Part shown: piece by piece, positions 32,127 through 40,846 of the stretch
Position numbering within the stretch: position 1 is the stretch's first letter
How the letters are laid out: each line of letters starts with the position of its first letter
Assembly: GCF_018967845.1 (NCBI RefSeq)
Contig: NZ_JAHLZZ010000001.1
Location: forward strand, 3,100,001 to 3,164,000
Source of the DNA: Hymenobacter siberiensis
GTDB lineage: Bacteria > Bacteroidota > Bacteroidia > Cytophagales > Hymenobacteraceae
Length of the DNA: 64,000 bases
Reading direction: 5' to 3'
Program-made: the position numbers and the translations under genes
Notes under the pieces: generated by a model
Told to the model about the DNA's origin: nothing
Seen by the model: the letters and a program-made list of their open reading frames with translations, nothing else
Database searches by the model: none

Positions 32127-33341
32127 TTAAAATTTCAAGGTATTATAGTCACAGTGCGTGCTCATGCGTAGGCGCTGGGCTTCGCGCTGGGCCGAGGCCA
32201 TGTCGGAGTAGTCGGCGGCCGTGAGGCGGAACAACCGGCTGCCGAAGGGGGGCAGAATGATGTGCGAGGCGTGGCCGCTTTTGGCCAGCAGCTTGCGGCC
32301 CTGCTCGGCACCAGCCAGGCTGCGGTAGGCCCCAGCAATGACGTAGCAACGACCAGTGCGGCTTTTAATTGTAATGGTGCTGCCCATAGCGACCGGGGCT
32401 TTTGCCACCACGGGGGCGGCGGCTGGGGCTACCGGTGTGGCAGCGGCCACCACCGGGGCGCTGCTGGCAACTACTTTGGAAGCGACCGGAGCTGCTTCAA
32501 CTACCGGGGTTGCTGCGGCGCTGACGGTTACTTCCGGCGTTTCCACTTTGAGCGACGGGCTGATGGGCGCGCTATTTTCCGCTGCCATTTCCGGCGCGGG
32601 CAGCGCAGGAGTGCTTTCAACCGGCGTCATGCCTTCGGTGGCACGGATCCGAAAGTCCTGCTGGCTGAGCGTAGCCTGCTGGGGCTCGGTGATGATTGGC
32701 GTGGCAATGCCGGGCTGGCGCTGCGCCCACTCCCACCGGGGCATGGTGCCCTGCCAGCTCACGGGCAGGTAGCCGGCTTTCATCGCTACCTGGTAGTTGG
32801 CCAGTAGCAGCAGGCCGGCGGCCATGGCGATGATGCTGGCCGGCAGCAGCCGCACCAACATGGTGCGGCGGGCACCCCCGCTGCGCAGAATAGGCTGCGG
32901 GCCTTTGACGCGGGCATCGGCAGCGCGCACGGGGCGGGCAGCCAGCTCCGGCAGGCCAAAGGCGGCCGCCAGCAGATTATCGGTTCCGGTGTATTCAAAA
33001 GCGAGGCCCCGACCCGCCGCCCGGCGGAAAATGCCGATGCCCGGCAGTTCGGTCCGGTTCGTGTCGTCGAGCTCCTGCTGCAGGCCGGCTACGGCGGCGC
33101 GCACGGCCTCCCGGGCCTGCGCGATGGATAAGCCCAGGTGCTGGCTCAGGGCATCAACCAACAGACCGTCGTTACGGGTAAGGGCCTGGTTGAAGGCGAC
33201 CAGTTTGGTGGGTGGGCTCAGGGCCTGGCGGCCGGGCTGCGCCCGGGCCGGCGACACATCGGCCACAAGCCCCCCGAAGTCCGGAATAATCACGCAATCG
33301 TGGTCACGGAGAAGGGGGCGAATGTGGTCGGCGAGGTGCAT
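32127..33341 (-). CDS. HU-CCDC81 and SPOR domain protein
   Basis: 404 residues from ATG 33341 (alternative 33368). N-terminal DHIRPLLRDHDCVIIPDFGG and NRTELPGIGIFRRAAGRGLA match the two prokaryotic CCDC81-like HU domains (DNA-binding-like fold). A single membrane helix lies near residue 175 (LLPASIIAMAAGLLLLANYQ). The Ala/Val/Pro-rich stretch 270-325 is a periplasmic spacer, and the C-terminal 70 residues (RCYVIAGAYRSLAGAEQGRK) form a SPOR domain, which binds denuded peptidoglycan glycan strands. This architecture is characteristic of Bacteroidota and could link the nucleoid side with septal wall; the position next to exbB is conserved-looking but its meaning is not known. Confidence 0.85.
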   Translation of the reverse strand: MHLADHIRPLLRDHDCVIIPDFGGLVADVSPARAQPGRQALSPPTKLVAFNQALTRNDGLLVDALSQHLGLSIAQAREAVRAAVAGLQQELDDTNRTELPGIGIFRRAAGRGLAFEYTGTDNLLAAAFGLPELAARPVRAADARVKGPQPILRSGGARRTMLVRLLPASIIAMAAGLLLLANYQVAMKAGYLPVSWQGTMPRWEWAQRQPGIATPIITEPQQATLSQQDFRIRATEGMTPVESTPALPAPEMAAENSAPISPSLKVETPEVTVSAAATPVVEAAPVASKVVASSAPVVAAATPVAPAAAPVVAKAPVAMGSTITIKSRTGRCYVIAGAYRSLAGAEQGRKLLAKSGHASHIILPPFGSRLFRLTAADYSDMASAQREAQRLRMSTHCDYNTLKF

Positions 33342-33457
33342 ATGCGGGACTTGAGAATTCTGAAACATGGAAACTCAGCCTTGGTAGCATTCGGAAAAAT
33401 GAATATCTGAAATGAGCAGCAGCAGCACCGGACCGGACGGCTTCAATCCCTAACATT

Positions 33458-33492
33458 CAAGTTCCCAAGACCCTAAGACCCTAAGTTCCCAA
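33458..33492. repeat. Octamer tandem repeat between barrel and HU-SPOR genes
   Basis: On the minus strand the sequence runs CTTAGGGT, CTTAGGGT, CTTGGGAA, CTTG after TTGGGAA, i.e. an 8-nt period directly behind the stop codon of the barrel gene. Confidence 0.7.
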
Positions 33493-35295
33493 TCAAAACG
33501 TGTAGGTAGCTCCCCCCAATACGTTAATACCTTTCACGGGATATCCGTAGAAACGCTGGTACTGCCGGTTTACAAGGTTATTACCCATTACAAAGATGGA
33601 TATTTTTGGCGTAATGCGGTAGTCGGCGCGCAGATTCAGGTCGATAATCGGGTCGGTGGCGCGGTAGAAATCGGCTACCCGCGCGGCCCCGGCGGTAACG
33701 GCCGGCCGGTAGCTGATGCCGTAGCTGGCCGCGAAGAAGTAGCCTTCCACCCCCACCATCAGCTTGTCGAAAACATTGTAGGTGCCAAACACCGAGGCCT
33801 GGAATTCGGGGCGGTGAAACGGCTGGGGCAGGTTTTTGAGCGCATACTTATTATAGTCAACCCGGGTGCCGAGGCGGAATTTTTCGGCCGCATTATACAG
33901 CAGCTCGCCGTGGATATTGAGCACGCCGGTGGCGTTCTGGTCGTACACGAGGTCGAACTTAGTAGGGTCGACAGGATTATTGAGATAGAAGTACAGGTTG
34001 CGGTCGCGGGCGTAGGTGGCTTTCACATTGAACTCCAGGCCCCGGGCAGGCGTGGACGTGAAGCCGGCGTAAACAGTGGGGCCACGGTGGGTATCGGCCA
34101 CGTTCAGGCCCCGGTTCAGCCAGGGGTTTTCGGTACTCAGGTCGTAGCGGGTCACGCGTTGCAGAGCGCCGCCGAGGCCGGCGTACACCATGAATTTTTC
34201 GGGCTCAATGGTATAGCCGAGGCGCACGGCCGGGTACACCACACCCTTGCTTACGTTGGTGGTAGTATCCGAGGAATAGCCCAGCGTGGCTCCCACCGAG
34301 AAGGCAATGTTGTTGCGCAGAAACTCATAGGCCGGTGTGGCCTGCACGAAGGTGCGGGTACGGCTGGTTTGCAGTGGGTTGGGCGTTTTAAGGGAAGTCG
34401 CCGCTTGGTCCTTATCCGAGATGAAGGACGCATCGGCGGCCACGGTGATGCGGCTGGATTCGCCCAGGGCATAGCCAACTTTAGCATTCAGGCGCACATC
34501 GCTTTCAGAGGCAGCAAAATTGTCGGCCCAATAGCGGTAGCCGACGCCGGCATCGTATGTCAACTGCTGCTCGGGGTCGCGGTTGTGGGCGTAGGCTTTT
34601 ACAGCAAAACGGTTGAAGGTCTGCTTGATATCGCCGGATTCGGGCGTTGCCACCGGGCCGCCATTGGCCGCTTTCTCGTAGCCGTAAAAATTGTAACGCT
34701 CGCGGCCAAAGTCCAAGGTAGCGCCAATGGCGGCGGTGCCCCGATAGATTTCGCCCATGGCGTGGGCGCTGGTTTCCGACATCCGGGAGTTCTTCCCATC
34801 CACGGGCCCCTGAATGGAACTTACATGTTTGATATCCAACCCATAAGCATGGTCGGTATTGCGGGTACTGTGGAAGTAGCCGCGCCCGTAGAACGTACCG
34901 TAGTTGCCAATGGCGGCTTTTACGAAATTGCCGGTGAGGGGCGTAGGCTCCTCGGCCCGAATGGTGAGCACCTTCACCGAAGGCGTGAGGCGGTCGGCGG
35001 GCAGGCGGAAATCGGAGAAGGTGTAGGCCACCTTGCGCTCCACTTTGGGCGGCGTCGGGAGCTTGATTTTATCGAAGTTGCGGGTGGCCTCGGGCAGCTG
35101 GTTCACCCGCTCTTTCACAATCTCAATCTCGGCCTCCTCAATATTGCCCTTGTACTTGCCTTTAGTGGGCTGGGCCTGCGCGGAGGCCGCGGGCACTACG
35201 CCGCCAGCCAGCACGGCAGCCAGGGCCAGCCCGGTGGCCAGCCGCCCGCCGGAGGATTTGGTAGAACGGCTTTTATTTATCGTCAAACGCTTCAT
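33493..35295 (-). CDS. Outer-membrane beta-barrel protein (plug-less TonB-receptor-like)
   Basis: 600 residues from ATG 35295. A signal peptide (GLALAAVLAGGVVPAASAQA) is followed by a Lys/Glu-rich segment (KGNIEEAEIEIVKERVNQLP), and then alternating aromatic and polar beta strands throughout, ending in VLGGATYTF with a terminal Phe for BAM recognition. No plug domain or TonB box was recognised. Its barrel end resembles TonB-dependent receptors. It lies 36 nt downstream of a large exported TPR protein; the pair probably forms an outer-membrane complex with a periplasmic scaffold. The function is unknown. Confidence 0.8.
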   Translation of the reverse strand: MKRLTINKSRSTKSSGGRLATGLALAAVLAGGVVPAASAQAQPTKGKYKGNIEEAEIEIVKERVNQLPEATRNFDKIKLPTPPKVERKVAYTFSDFRLPADRLTPSVKVLTIRAEEPTPLTGNFVKAAIGNYGTFYGRGYFHSTRNTDHAYGLDIKHVSSIQGPVDGKNSRMSETSAHAMGEIYRGTAAIGATLDFGRERYNFYGYEKAANGGPVATPESGDIKQTFNRFAVKAYAHNRDPEQQLTYDAGVGYRYWADNFAASESDVRLNAKVGYALGESSRITVAADASFISDKDQAATSLKTPNPLQTSRTRTFVQATPAYEFLRNNIAFSVGATLGYSSDTTTNVSKGVVYPAVRLGYTIEPEKFMVYAGLGGALQRVTRYDLSTENPWLNRGLNVADTHRGPTVYAGFTSTPARGLEFNVKATYARDRNLYFYLNNPVDPTKFDLVYDQNATGVLNIHGELLYNAAEKFRLGTRVDYNKYALKNLPQPFHRPEFQASVFGTYNVFDKLMVGVEGYFFAASYGISYRPAVTAGAARVADFYRATDPIIDLNLRADYRITPKISIFVMGNNLVNRQYQRFYGYPVKGINVLGGATYTF

Positions 35296-35331
35296 CAGCA
35301 ACTGGTTTTCTTTGAAGTAAATGCGCCGTTC

Positions 35332-38300
35332 CTAACGCTGGGTAGTATCGGCCGGGGCGGTGGTGGTGCCGCGCAGGTTGGTACGCGGGGCCGGGGCTTT
35401 GCCTTTGGGGGGCGCGGTGGTGGGCTTGGTGGGCGTGCCGGCCGGAGCGGCCGGGGTTTTGGCCGGCGCTTTGGTGGGCGCTTTCACCGGGGCTTTGGTG
35501 GGCGGAGTGGTTTCCTCGACCTGGTCGGCACCCAGCGTTTTGAGGCGCTGCCGGGCCGTTTCCAGCACTTCCGGCACCGGGAAGTTATTGTCGATGAGCG
35601 AATTCAGGGTGCCGCGCGCCTGGAAGTTGTCGCCTTCCGAGGCGTAGATGTCGGCAATCAGTAGGAAAGCCCGGCCTAGCCACAGCGAGTAGCTGCTGAA
35701 GTCGGCGTTGACTTTCAGAGCCGCAGCTTTGGCTTCCTCGTTCTTTTTCTGCTTGAACAGCGTTTCGGCCAGGTAATACTGGGCTTCGGCTCCGTTGATG
35801 TCGTTCGGGGCGGCGGTGACAGCTGTTGCCAGCTCGGTAGCGGCCTGGTCATAGCTTTCGGCACGCAGGCTGGCCTTGCCTAAGTAGAGCAACGCGGCAT
35901 TGGTCGCGTTGGCGGTGGCTCCGGCCTGGGTACGCAGCTCCTCGGCCACGCGGCGGGTGCCGGGGTAGTCGCCGCTCTCATACAGGCTGCGCATCTGACC
36001 GAGAGTGGCATTGGCCACTTCGCGGCGGTTGGTGCTGCCCCCCCGCAGGCGCTCGTAGAGCTTAGCCGCTTCGAGGTAGCTCTTGTTTTCGAATTCGAGG
36101 TCGGCGAGCCGGCCCACGGCCCGGTTCAGAAACTCGCTTTTGCCCTCGGCTACCACGGCGCGCAGGCGGGTAAGGCCTTGCTGCTTGTCGCCGGTTTTCA
36201 GGTATGAATCCGCCAGGAAGAACCGGGCATCGGCTCCGAGAGAAGATTCGGGGTACTGCTTCAAGTAGGACTCAATGCGCAGGATAGCAGGCTTGTATTT
36301 CTCAGCTAGATATAATGACTTCGCCGCTTCAAACTCTACGCTCTCGGTGGCCTTGCTGTCGGGGTTCTGGACTTTAAAAGCAGCCAGCGCCGAGTCAAAC
36401 TCTTCGGTGCGGCCCAACGCCGTGAGGCTTTCCTGCAAGTTGTAGAGTGCCTGGGCGGCGGCCTCGCTGCGCGGGTAGCCGGTCAGCACCTGCTGGAAAT
36501 CGACTACGGCTTTGTCCTGCTGCTGGAGGTTGGCGTAGGCCACGCCGCGCTTTTGCAGGGCCTGCGGCATCAGGGGACTGTTGGGACGGCCCTCAATCAG
36601 GCGCGAGAAGCCGGCAACGGCCGGCTGGTACTCGCCGGCCTCAAACGCCAGCTGCGCCTGCTGGAATACGGCTTCCTCGGCATAGCGCGAGTCGGGGTTA
36701 GTTTTGAGCAGCGCGGCCAGCGTACTGGTGGCCTCCTCGCGGCGGCCCATCAGGCCCAGTGTGCGGCCCTTCTGGTAGTAGGCGTAGTCCTTATCGGCCG
36801 CGTTGGCTTTGATAACCTTGTCGTAGAGGTCTAGGGCCTGCTGGTAGTTTTTCGACACGTAGTACGTATCGCCCAGCCGCAGGGTGACGTCGTAGTAGTT
36901 GGGGTCGGCGGGCTTGGCGTCGGTATCGTTCAGGAAGGCGGCGAACTGCGGGCGGGCCTTGTCGTACTGCTTGGTATTGTAGTAGGCATACCCCAGCCCG
37001 TAGCGGGCTTTCTGCTCAAAATCAGCCTCTTCAGGGCTCACCCCGCCCCGTCGGACCGAACGCGCCGCGGCGGCATAGGCAGTAATGGCATCGGGATACT
37101 GCTGGCCTACGCTGAAAATCTCGCCCCGCAGCACCTGCGCCGCCGCCCGCAGGCCATCGTCGGACGGGAATTTCAGGGACTTGTCCAGCAGTGGCAGCGC
37201 TTGGGCGTAGTTGCCGTTGTTATACAGCAAGGCGGCCTGGGAATAGGCCACGCGCTGGTAGGTAGCATCCAGCTTCTCGCTGCGGTCGTCGATGCTTTCG
37301 AGATAGGTCAGGGCCTGCGGGTAGTCGGTCGACGACAGGAAGCTATTGCTCAGCAGGTCATCGACGATGGGCTGATTTTTCGAGCGCGGAAATTTCTTGC
37401 GGAAGTCGCGTAGCACGTTGATAACCTCGGGCAGGTTGCCCTGTTCGTATTGCACCTGGCCCAGCTTGAGGGTGGCGTTTTCGGCAATATTCTTATCGAA
37501 CGTGCCCTGGCGGGCGGCCTCAAAAGCCGTTACGGCCTGGGGCTTCTGGTTGGCCTGCACGTAGCTCAGGCCGAGGTGGTAGGCCGCATTCTGGCCCAGC
37601 GAATCGCGGCGCACGGCCACGTTCTTCAGGTTGGCAATGGCACCCTTGAAGTCGCCCATCTTGTAATTGGCGTAGCCAATCTTGTATTGCAGCGCCGGCT
37701 CAATCCGGTTCTGGTGCACGGCGGCGTACTTATCGTAATACTCGGCGGCCTCCTTGTACTGTTCCTTCTGGTAGTGCGCATCGCCCACCAGCAGCTGTAT
37801 TTCGTCGGAATTCTGGGGCGGGGGCGTGTTTTGCAGCGCCTTGGTGGCGTAGCCAATCAGGCCATCATAGTTGCCCTCCTTGTAGTAAATCTGGGTGATG
37901 ATGGCCGGCACTACCGGCTTGTAGGCGTCGTTCTGCTCGGCCACACCGAGGTCGGCGCGGGCGGCGGCATAGTCGCCAGCGCGGTAGCCGAGGTAGCCGG
38001 CATAGTAGGAGCTGGCGTACTTATACTGACTTTGCACCTGCTTGTTGCGGTCGAACAGCAAGCGGGCTTTCTCGTAGTCCTTCTGCTCGAAATAGCTATA
38101 GCCGAGCTTGAAATCAGACTCGGCGCGCTGGTCGTTGCTCAGGTTATCGGGCGCTACCTTGGTGAAGTAGCGGATGGCCGACTCATAGTTTTTCTGGTCG
38201 AAGTAAAACTTGCCCAACTCGAAGTAGGCTGCGGCGGCCTGCGGGTGGGCCGGGTGCCTAGCCGCGAAATCCAGAATGAGGCCCTCGGCATCGGGGTGCG

Positions 38301-38574
38301 AGAGGTAGAGGCCGCTCACGGCGTAGTAGTACTCGGCATCGGCGGTGCGGTCGCCGGCGGCGGGGCCGGCCTGGCTGCTGTGCACCGGCACAATGGCCAG
38401 ATACTGTCGAAAGGCCTCCTGGGCCGCGCCATACTGGCCGCGGTCAAACAACTCCAACCCTTCCTGAAAGTGCCGCTCATCGGAGGCGAAAACCTGGGTT
38501 TGCTGGGCCTGGGCTACCATGGGTGCCGCGGCACTCAGGGTGGCGGCCAGCGCCAGCCGGGGAAATAGCTTCAT
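35332..38574 (-). CDS. Large exported TPR-repeat protein
   Basis: 1080 residues from ATG 38574 with signal peptide MKLFPRLALAATLSAAAPMV then AQAQQ. Nearly the whole protein is a solenoid of TPR and related repeats: AYFELGKFYFDQKNYESAIR, FKLGYSYFEQKDYEKARLLF, DVTLRLGDTYYVSKNYQQAL, PQALQKRGVAYANLQQQDKA, DARFFLADSYLKTGDKQQGL and others, roughly every 34-37 residues. The C-terminal 60 residues are Pro/Ala/Lys-rich (TKAPVKAPTKAPAKTPAAPA). The start is fixed by a TACTTTTG box at 38620-38627 that lies inside the longer open frame. It begins the run TPR-barrel-HU/SPOR-exbB-exbD-tonB. Confidence 0.88.
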   Translation of the reverse strand: MKLFPRLALAATLSAAAPMVAQAQQTQVFASDERHFQEGLELFDRGQYGAAQEAFRQYLAIVPVHSSQAGPAAGDRTADAEYYYAVSGLYLSHPDAEGLILDFAARHPAHPQAAAAYFELGKFYFDQKNYESAIRYFTKVAPDNLSNDQRAESDFKLGYSYFEQKDYEKARLLFDRNKQVQSQYKYASSYYAGYLGYRAGDYAAARADLGVAEQNDAYKPVVPAIITQIYYKEGNYDGLIGYATKALQNTPPPQNSDEIQLLVGDAHYQKEQYKEAAEYYDKYAAVHQNRIEPALQYKIGYANYKMGDFKGAIANLKNVAVRRDSLGQNAAYHLGLSYVQANQKPQAVTAFEAARQGTFDKNIAENATLKLGQVQYEQGNLPEVINVLRDFRKKFPRSKNQPIVDDLLSNSFLSSTDYPQALTYLESIDDRSEKLDATYQRVAYSQAALLYNNGNYAQALPLLDKSLKFPSDDGLRAAAQVLRGEIFSVGQQYPDAITAYAAAARSVRRGGVSPEEADFEQKARYGLGYAYYNTKQYDKARPQFAAFLNDTDAKPADPNYYDVTLRLGDTYYVSKNYQQALDLYDKVIKANAADKDYAYYQKGRTLGLMGRREEATSTLAALLKTNPDSRYAEEAVFQQAQLAFEAGEYQPAVAGFSRLIEGRPNSPLMPQALQKRGVAYANLQQQDKAVVDFQQVLTGYPRSEAAAQALYNLQESLTALGRTEEFDSALAAFKVQNPDSKATESVEFEAAKSLYLAEKYKPAILRIESYLKQYPESSLGADARFFLADSYLKTGDKQQGLTRLRAVVAEGKSEFLNRAVGRLADLEFENKSYLEAAKLYERLRGGSTNRREVANATLGQMRSLYESGDYPGTRRVAEELRTQAGATANATNAALLYLGKASLRAESYDQAATELATAVTAAPNDINGAEAQYYLAETLFKQKKNEEAKAAALKVNADFSSYSLWLGRAFLLIADIYASEGDNFQARGTLNSLIDNNFPVPEVLETARQRLKTLGADQVEETTPPTKAPVKAPTKAPAKTPAAPAGTPTKPTTAPPKGKAPAPRTNLRGTTTAPADTTQR

Positions 38575-38619
38575 GTAAATACCTGTCGTGGAGGGGCCGC
38601 ACCGGGCCCGGGAACTCGC

Positions 38620-38627
38620 CAAAAGTA
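38620..38627 (-). promoter_or_regulatory. Promoter -7 box (TACTTTTG) of the envelope cluster
   Basis: Exact TAnnTTTG, giving a leader of about 40 nt to the TPR start. Confidence 0.55.
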
Positions 38628-38729
38628 GCGATAAATGCCCGTAGGTTGCCCATCTAACGCGGAAAGGCAGATTTCATTGCCGGATGAACGCGCTTGAAAC
38701 ATTACTGCACCTCCACTTACCTTGTGCCC

Positions 38730-39203
38730 ATGGTCTCCCCTACATCCAACACCTCAGAGTCGCCTGGCTACAATCAGGCACTTACCGTTGTCTTTTTACA
38801 GCAACAACTGCTTGGTGCGTGCGTGGAAAGCTTTGGCATTTATCATCAGGTTTTGTGCATTGAATTCCGCAATGGTCATGATGATATCATGCTCTCCATT
38901 GATAGTAAACTGCTTTTTGAGCCCGACTTGACTCACGATGCAAGAAGTGCTGAAGAGACGGCGTTGCTGTTTTTCTACAAAATCAATCTTCAGCCGATAA
39001 CTGCATTAGAATATCTTACGGATGGGTCACTGGCACTCACTTTTCAAAATGGCTATCGGTTTACCGTACAAGGCCGTTGCGTAGATTCCGGAGAACCTTG
39101 GCAATTGGCAACCCATACACTTGCCAACGGCGGCTGGCTTGTAATTGGCTTCGAAGGCGGCGGCCTAGCTATGTTTGGGCCCACGCCCATAGACGACAGC
39201 TAA
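38730..39203 (+). CDS. Hypothetical protein (157 aa)
   Basis: The ATG at 38730 is preferred; a TACCTTG box lies immediately before it (38720-38726). The product has no signal peptide and looks like a small all-beta protein: LCIEFRNGHDDIMLSIDSKL, ITALEYLTDGSLALTFQNGY, RFTVQGRCVDSGEPWQL and a final WLVIGFEGGGLAMFGP. No family recognised. It is divergent from the TPR gene and less GC-rich than its neighbours, which hints at an accessory origin. Confidence 0.6.
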   Translation: MVSPTSNTSESPGYNQALTVVFLQQQLLGACVESFGIYHQVLCIEFRNGHDDIMLSIDSKLLFEPDLTHDARSAEETALLFFYKINLQPITALEYLTDGSLALTFQNGYRFTVQGRCVDSGEPWQLATHTLANGGWLVIGFEGGGLAMFGPTPIDDS

Positions 39204-39267
39204 TAAACTGCGGCAGCTGTAAAGCCTTCTAACAACCTCATTTATCACTATCAATTCCAGCAAGCCA

Positions 39268-39302
39268 TAAAAAAAGCCCCGCCGACAATTGCCGACGGGA
39301 CG
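39268..39302 (-). terminator. Terminator of the small gene at 39336
   Basis: On the minus strand CCCGTCGGC-AATT-GTCGGCGGG forms a stem with G-U pairs, followed by seven T. Confidence 0.75.
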
Positions 39303-39335
39303 ATTTCAAGTGTTGAGCGTACCGCAGCCGACCGA

Positions 39336-39545
39336 CTATTTGAATTTGGGCGTAATGCCCGGCACGTTCATATTGCCGCTTTTATAGCGCTTGTAGAGGT
39401 AAGCCGCACCAGCGGCCAGCAGGGCACCTTTTACCAGTTTGCCGGAATTGGAGCCGCCGGTACGGGTGCCTTCTTCGTTGGTTCAGCTGCCGAACAGGCC
39501 GGAAATCAGGCCCCCGAGGGAGCCGCTAGGTTGGTTATCGCTCAT
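39336..39545 (-). pseudogene. Small Gly-rich gene interrupted by in-frame TGA
   Basis: ATG 39545 starts MSDNQPSGSLGGLISGLFGS, then TGA at 39485-39483. The same frame continues TNEEGTRTGGSNSGKLVKGA, LLAAGAAYLYKRYKSGN and MNVPGITPKFK to TAG 39336. Without the TGA it would be a 69-residue protein with one hydrophobic segment (LVKGALLAAGAAYLYKRY), and it has its own terminator. The continuing sequence shows no other damage, so the stop is recent, a sequencing error, or recoded. A residue such as Trp (TGG) at this point would restore it. Confidence 0.6.
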
Positions 39546-39602
39546 GAGTGAAATCAGTTTAAGGTGAGATACACTCCCGTTACGGCCATGATTGGGCTGT
39601 TG

Positions 39603-40661
39603 TTACCCCAGCACGCCGGCCGGTACGTTGTGCAGAATCAGCCACACCAGCTCCCGGAGAATCTCGGCATCGTCCATCGAGCCGCTTTCGATGCCCTTGC
39701 TCTGCGCATCGGCCCGCCGGATGTTGTGGATGAGGCCCACCACCCGCTCGGGCGGGAACACGCGCAGGGCCTGCTGGTATTCCTTTTGGGCGAAGCTGTT
39801 GAGGATGCCCAGGCTCTTGAATACGCCATCGGGCGGGTTCGGGCCGGCCTGGTGCAGCACCAGCAGCTTGGTGAAGAAGTTGAACAGCAGCGTGAGATTC
39901 GGAATGAGCGGGTTGGCCTTGGGGTTGGCCGCGAAGTAGGCCAGAATACGGTTGGCTTTGAGCACATCGCGCTGCACCAGTGCCTTTTGCATCTCAAAAA
40001 TATTGTAGTCCTTGCTGATGCCCACCATGCGCTGCACCAGTTCCTCATCAATCGGCTGGCCGGGCTTGAGGTTTAGCACCAGCTTGTCCACTTCATTGGC
40101 CAGCCGGCCCAGGTCGGCCCCGATGTACTCAGCCAACATGGCCGTGGCCTGACCGGTAATCTGCTGGCCCCGGCTGCGCACGTTGGCCGTGAGCCACTGC
40201 GGCACCTGATTGTCGTAGAGCTTCTTGCTGGTCATGAGCACGGCCGACGAGTCTTTGCCCGAAAGCAACTTGCCCAGCTTCTTGCGGCTGTCCAGCGTTT
40301 TGTGCTTGTAGCAGAACACCAACACGGTACTCGGCAGCGGATTTTTCAGGTAGGCCTCCAGAAAAGGCCAGCTCCGCTCCTGCTCCAGGTCGGCCACGGT
40401 CTGGGCTTCTTTCACGATGACGACCGAGCGTTCGGCCATCATGGGGAAGCGCTTGGCCTGGCCCAGAATGGCCGTCACGTCCACATCCTTGCCATACACC
40501 ACCACCTGGTTGAAGCTGCGCTCATGCTCGGCCAGCACGGTTTTCTCAATCAAATCGGCCACCACATCAATGTAGTACGGCTCCTCGCCCTGCAAAAAAT
40601 ATACGGGCTGAAACTGCCGCTGCTGGAGCTGCTTAAGTATCGCGTCGGCTTCCTGTATCAA
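39603..40661 (-). CDS. holA: DNA polymerase III delta subunit
   Basis: 352 residues beginning at TTG 40661 (MIQEADAILKQLQQRQFQPV). The clamp-loader subunit opens the beta sliding clamp. N-terminal domain: YFLQGEEPYYIDVVADLIEK; the middle AAA-like part has LLSGKDSSAVLMTSKKLYDN; the C-terminal collar domain has MQKALVQRDVLKANRILAYF. No ATG is available: the DNA just upstream is the octamer repeat arm of the 40.7-kb inverted repeat. Divergent from tyrS. Confidence 0.93.
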   Translation of the reverse strand: MIQEADAILKQLQQRQFQPVYFLQGEEPYYIDVVADLIEKTVLAEHERSFNQVVVYGKDVDVTAILGQAKRFPMMAERSVVIVKEAQTVADLEQERSWPFLEAYLKNPLPSTVLVFCYKHKTLDSRKKLGKLLSGKDSSAVLMTSKKLYDNQVPQWLTANVRSRGQQITGQATAMLAEYIGADLGRLANEVDKLVLNLKPGQPIDEELVQRMVGISKDYNIFEMQKALVQRDVLKANRILAYFAANPKANPLIPNLTLLFNFFTKLLVLHQAGPNPPDGVFKSLGILNSFAQKEYQQALRVFPPERVVGLIHNIRRADAQSKGIESGSMDDAEILRELVWLILHNVPAGVLG

Positions 40662-40728
40662 GTGGTAAATGAGTAAGTGAGTAAATGAGCAAAGTGGCGT
40701 ATGCCGTAGGCACCAGCTTCGCTCCTGA

Positions 40729-40736
40729 CAAAGGTA
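40729..40736 (-). promoter_or_regulatory. holA promoter -7 box (TACCTTTG)
   Basis: Exact box on the minus strand inside the spacer of the 38-bp inverted repeat. Confidence 0.6.
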
Positions 40737-40747
40737 AAGCTGCCTAG

Positions 40748-40755
40748 TACCTTTG
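40748..40755 (+). promoter_or_regulatory. tyrS promoter -7 box (TACCTTTG)
   Basis: Exact box on the plus strand, 11 nt from the opposing holA box; the two promoters are back to back. Confidence 0.6.
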
Positions 40756-40846
40756 CGGGCAAGGGCGCTACGGCGCTATTTCGGGTTATGGCTCTCGCCT
40801 GCCGAATACGCCACTTTACTCATTTACTCATTTACTCATTTACTCA

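Larger units (their letters stand above)
40665..40843. repeat. 38-bp inverted repeat flanking divergent holA/tyrS promoters
   Basis: Arms 40665-40702 and 40806-40843 match at 36 of 38 positions. Each arm contains tandem octamers (TGAGTAAA type) plus AAAGTGGCGTAT. The 103-bp spacer contains both promoter boxes. Each arm ends 3 nt from the TTG start codon of its gene, so both mRNAs share the same translation start region. Confidence 0.92.

Noticed and set aside
33814..35664. 616-codon plus-strand frame opposite the outer-membrane barrel
   Set aside because: Antisense shadow arising from high GC codon usage; no signal, domain or start context.
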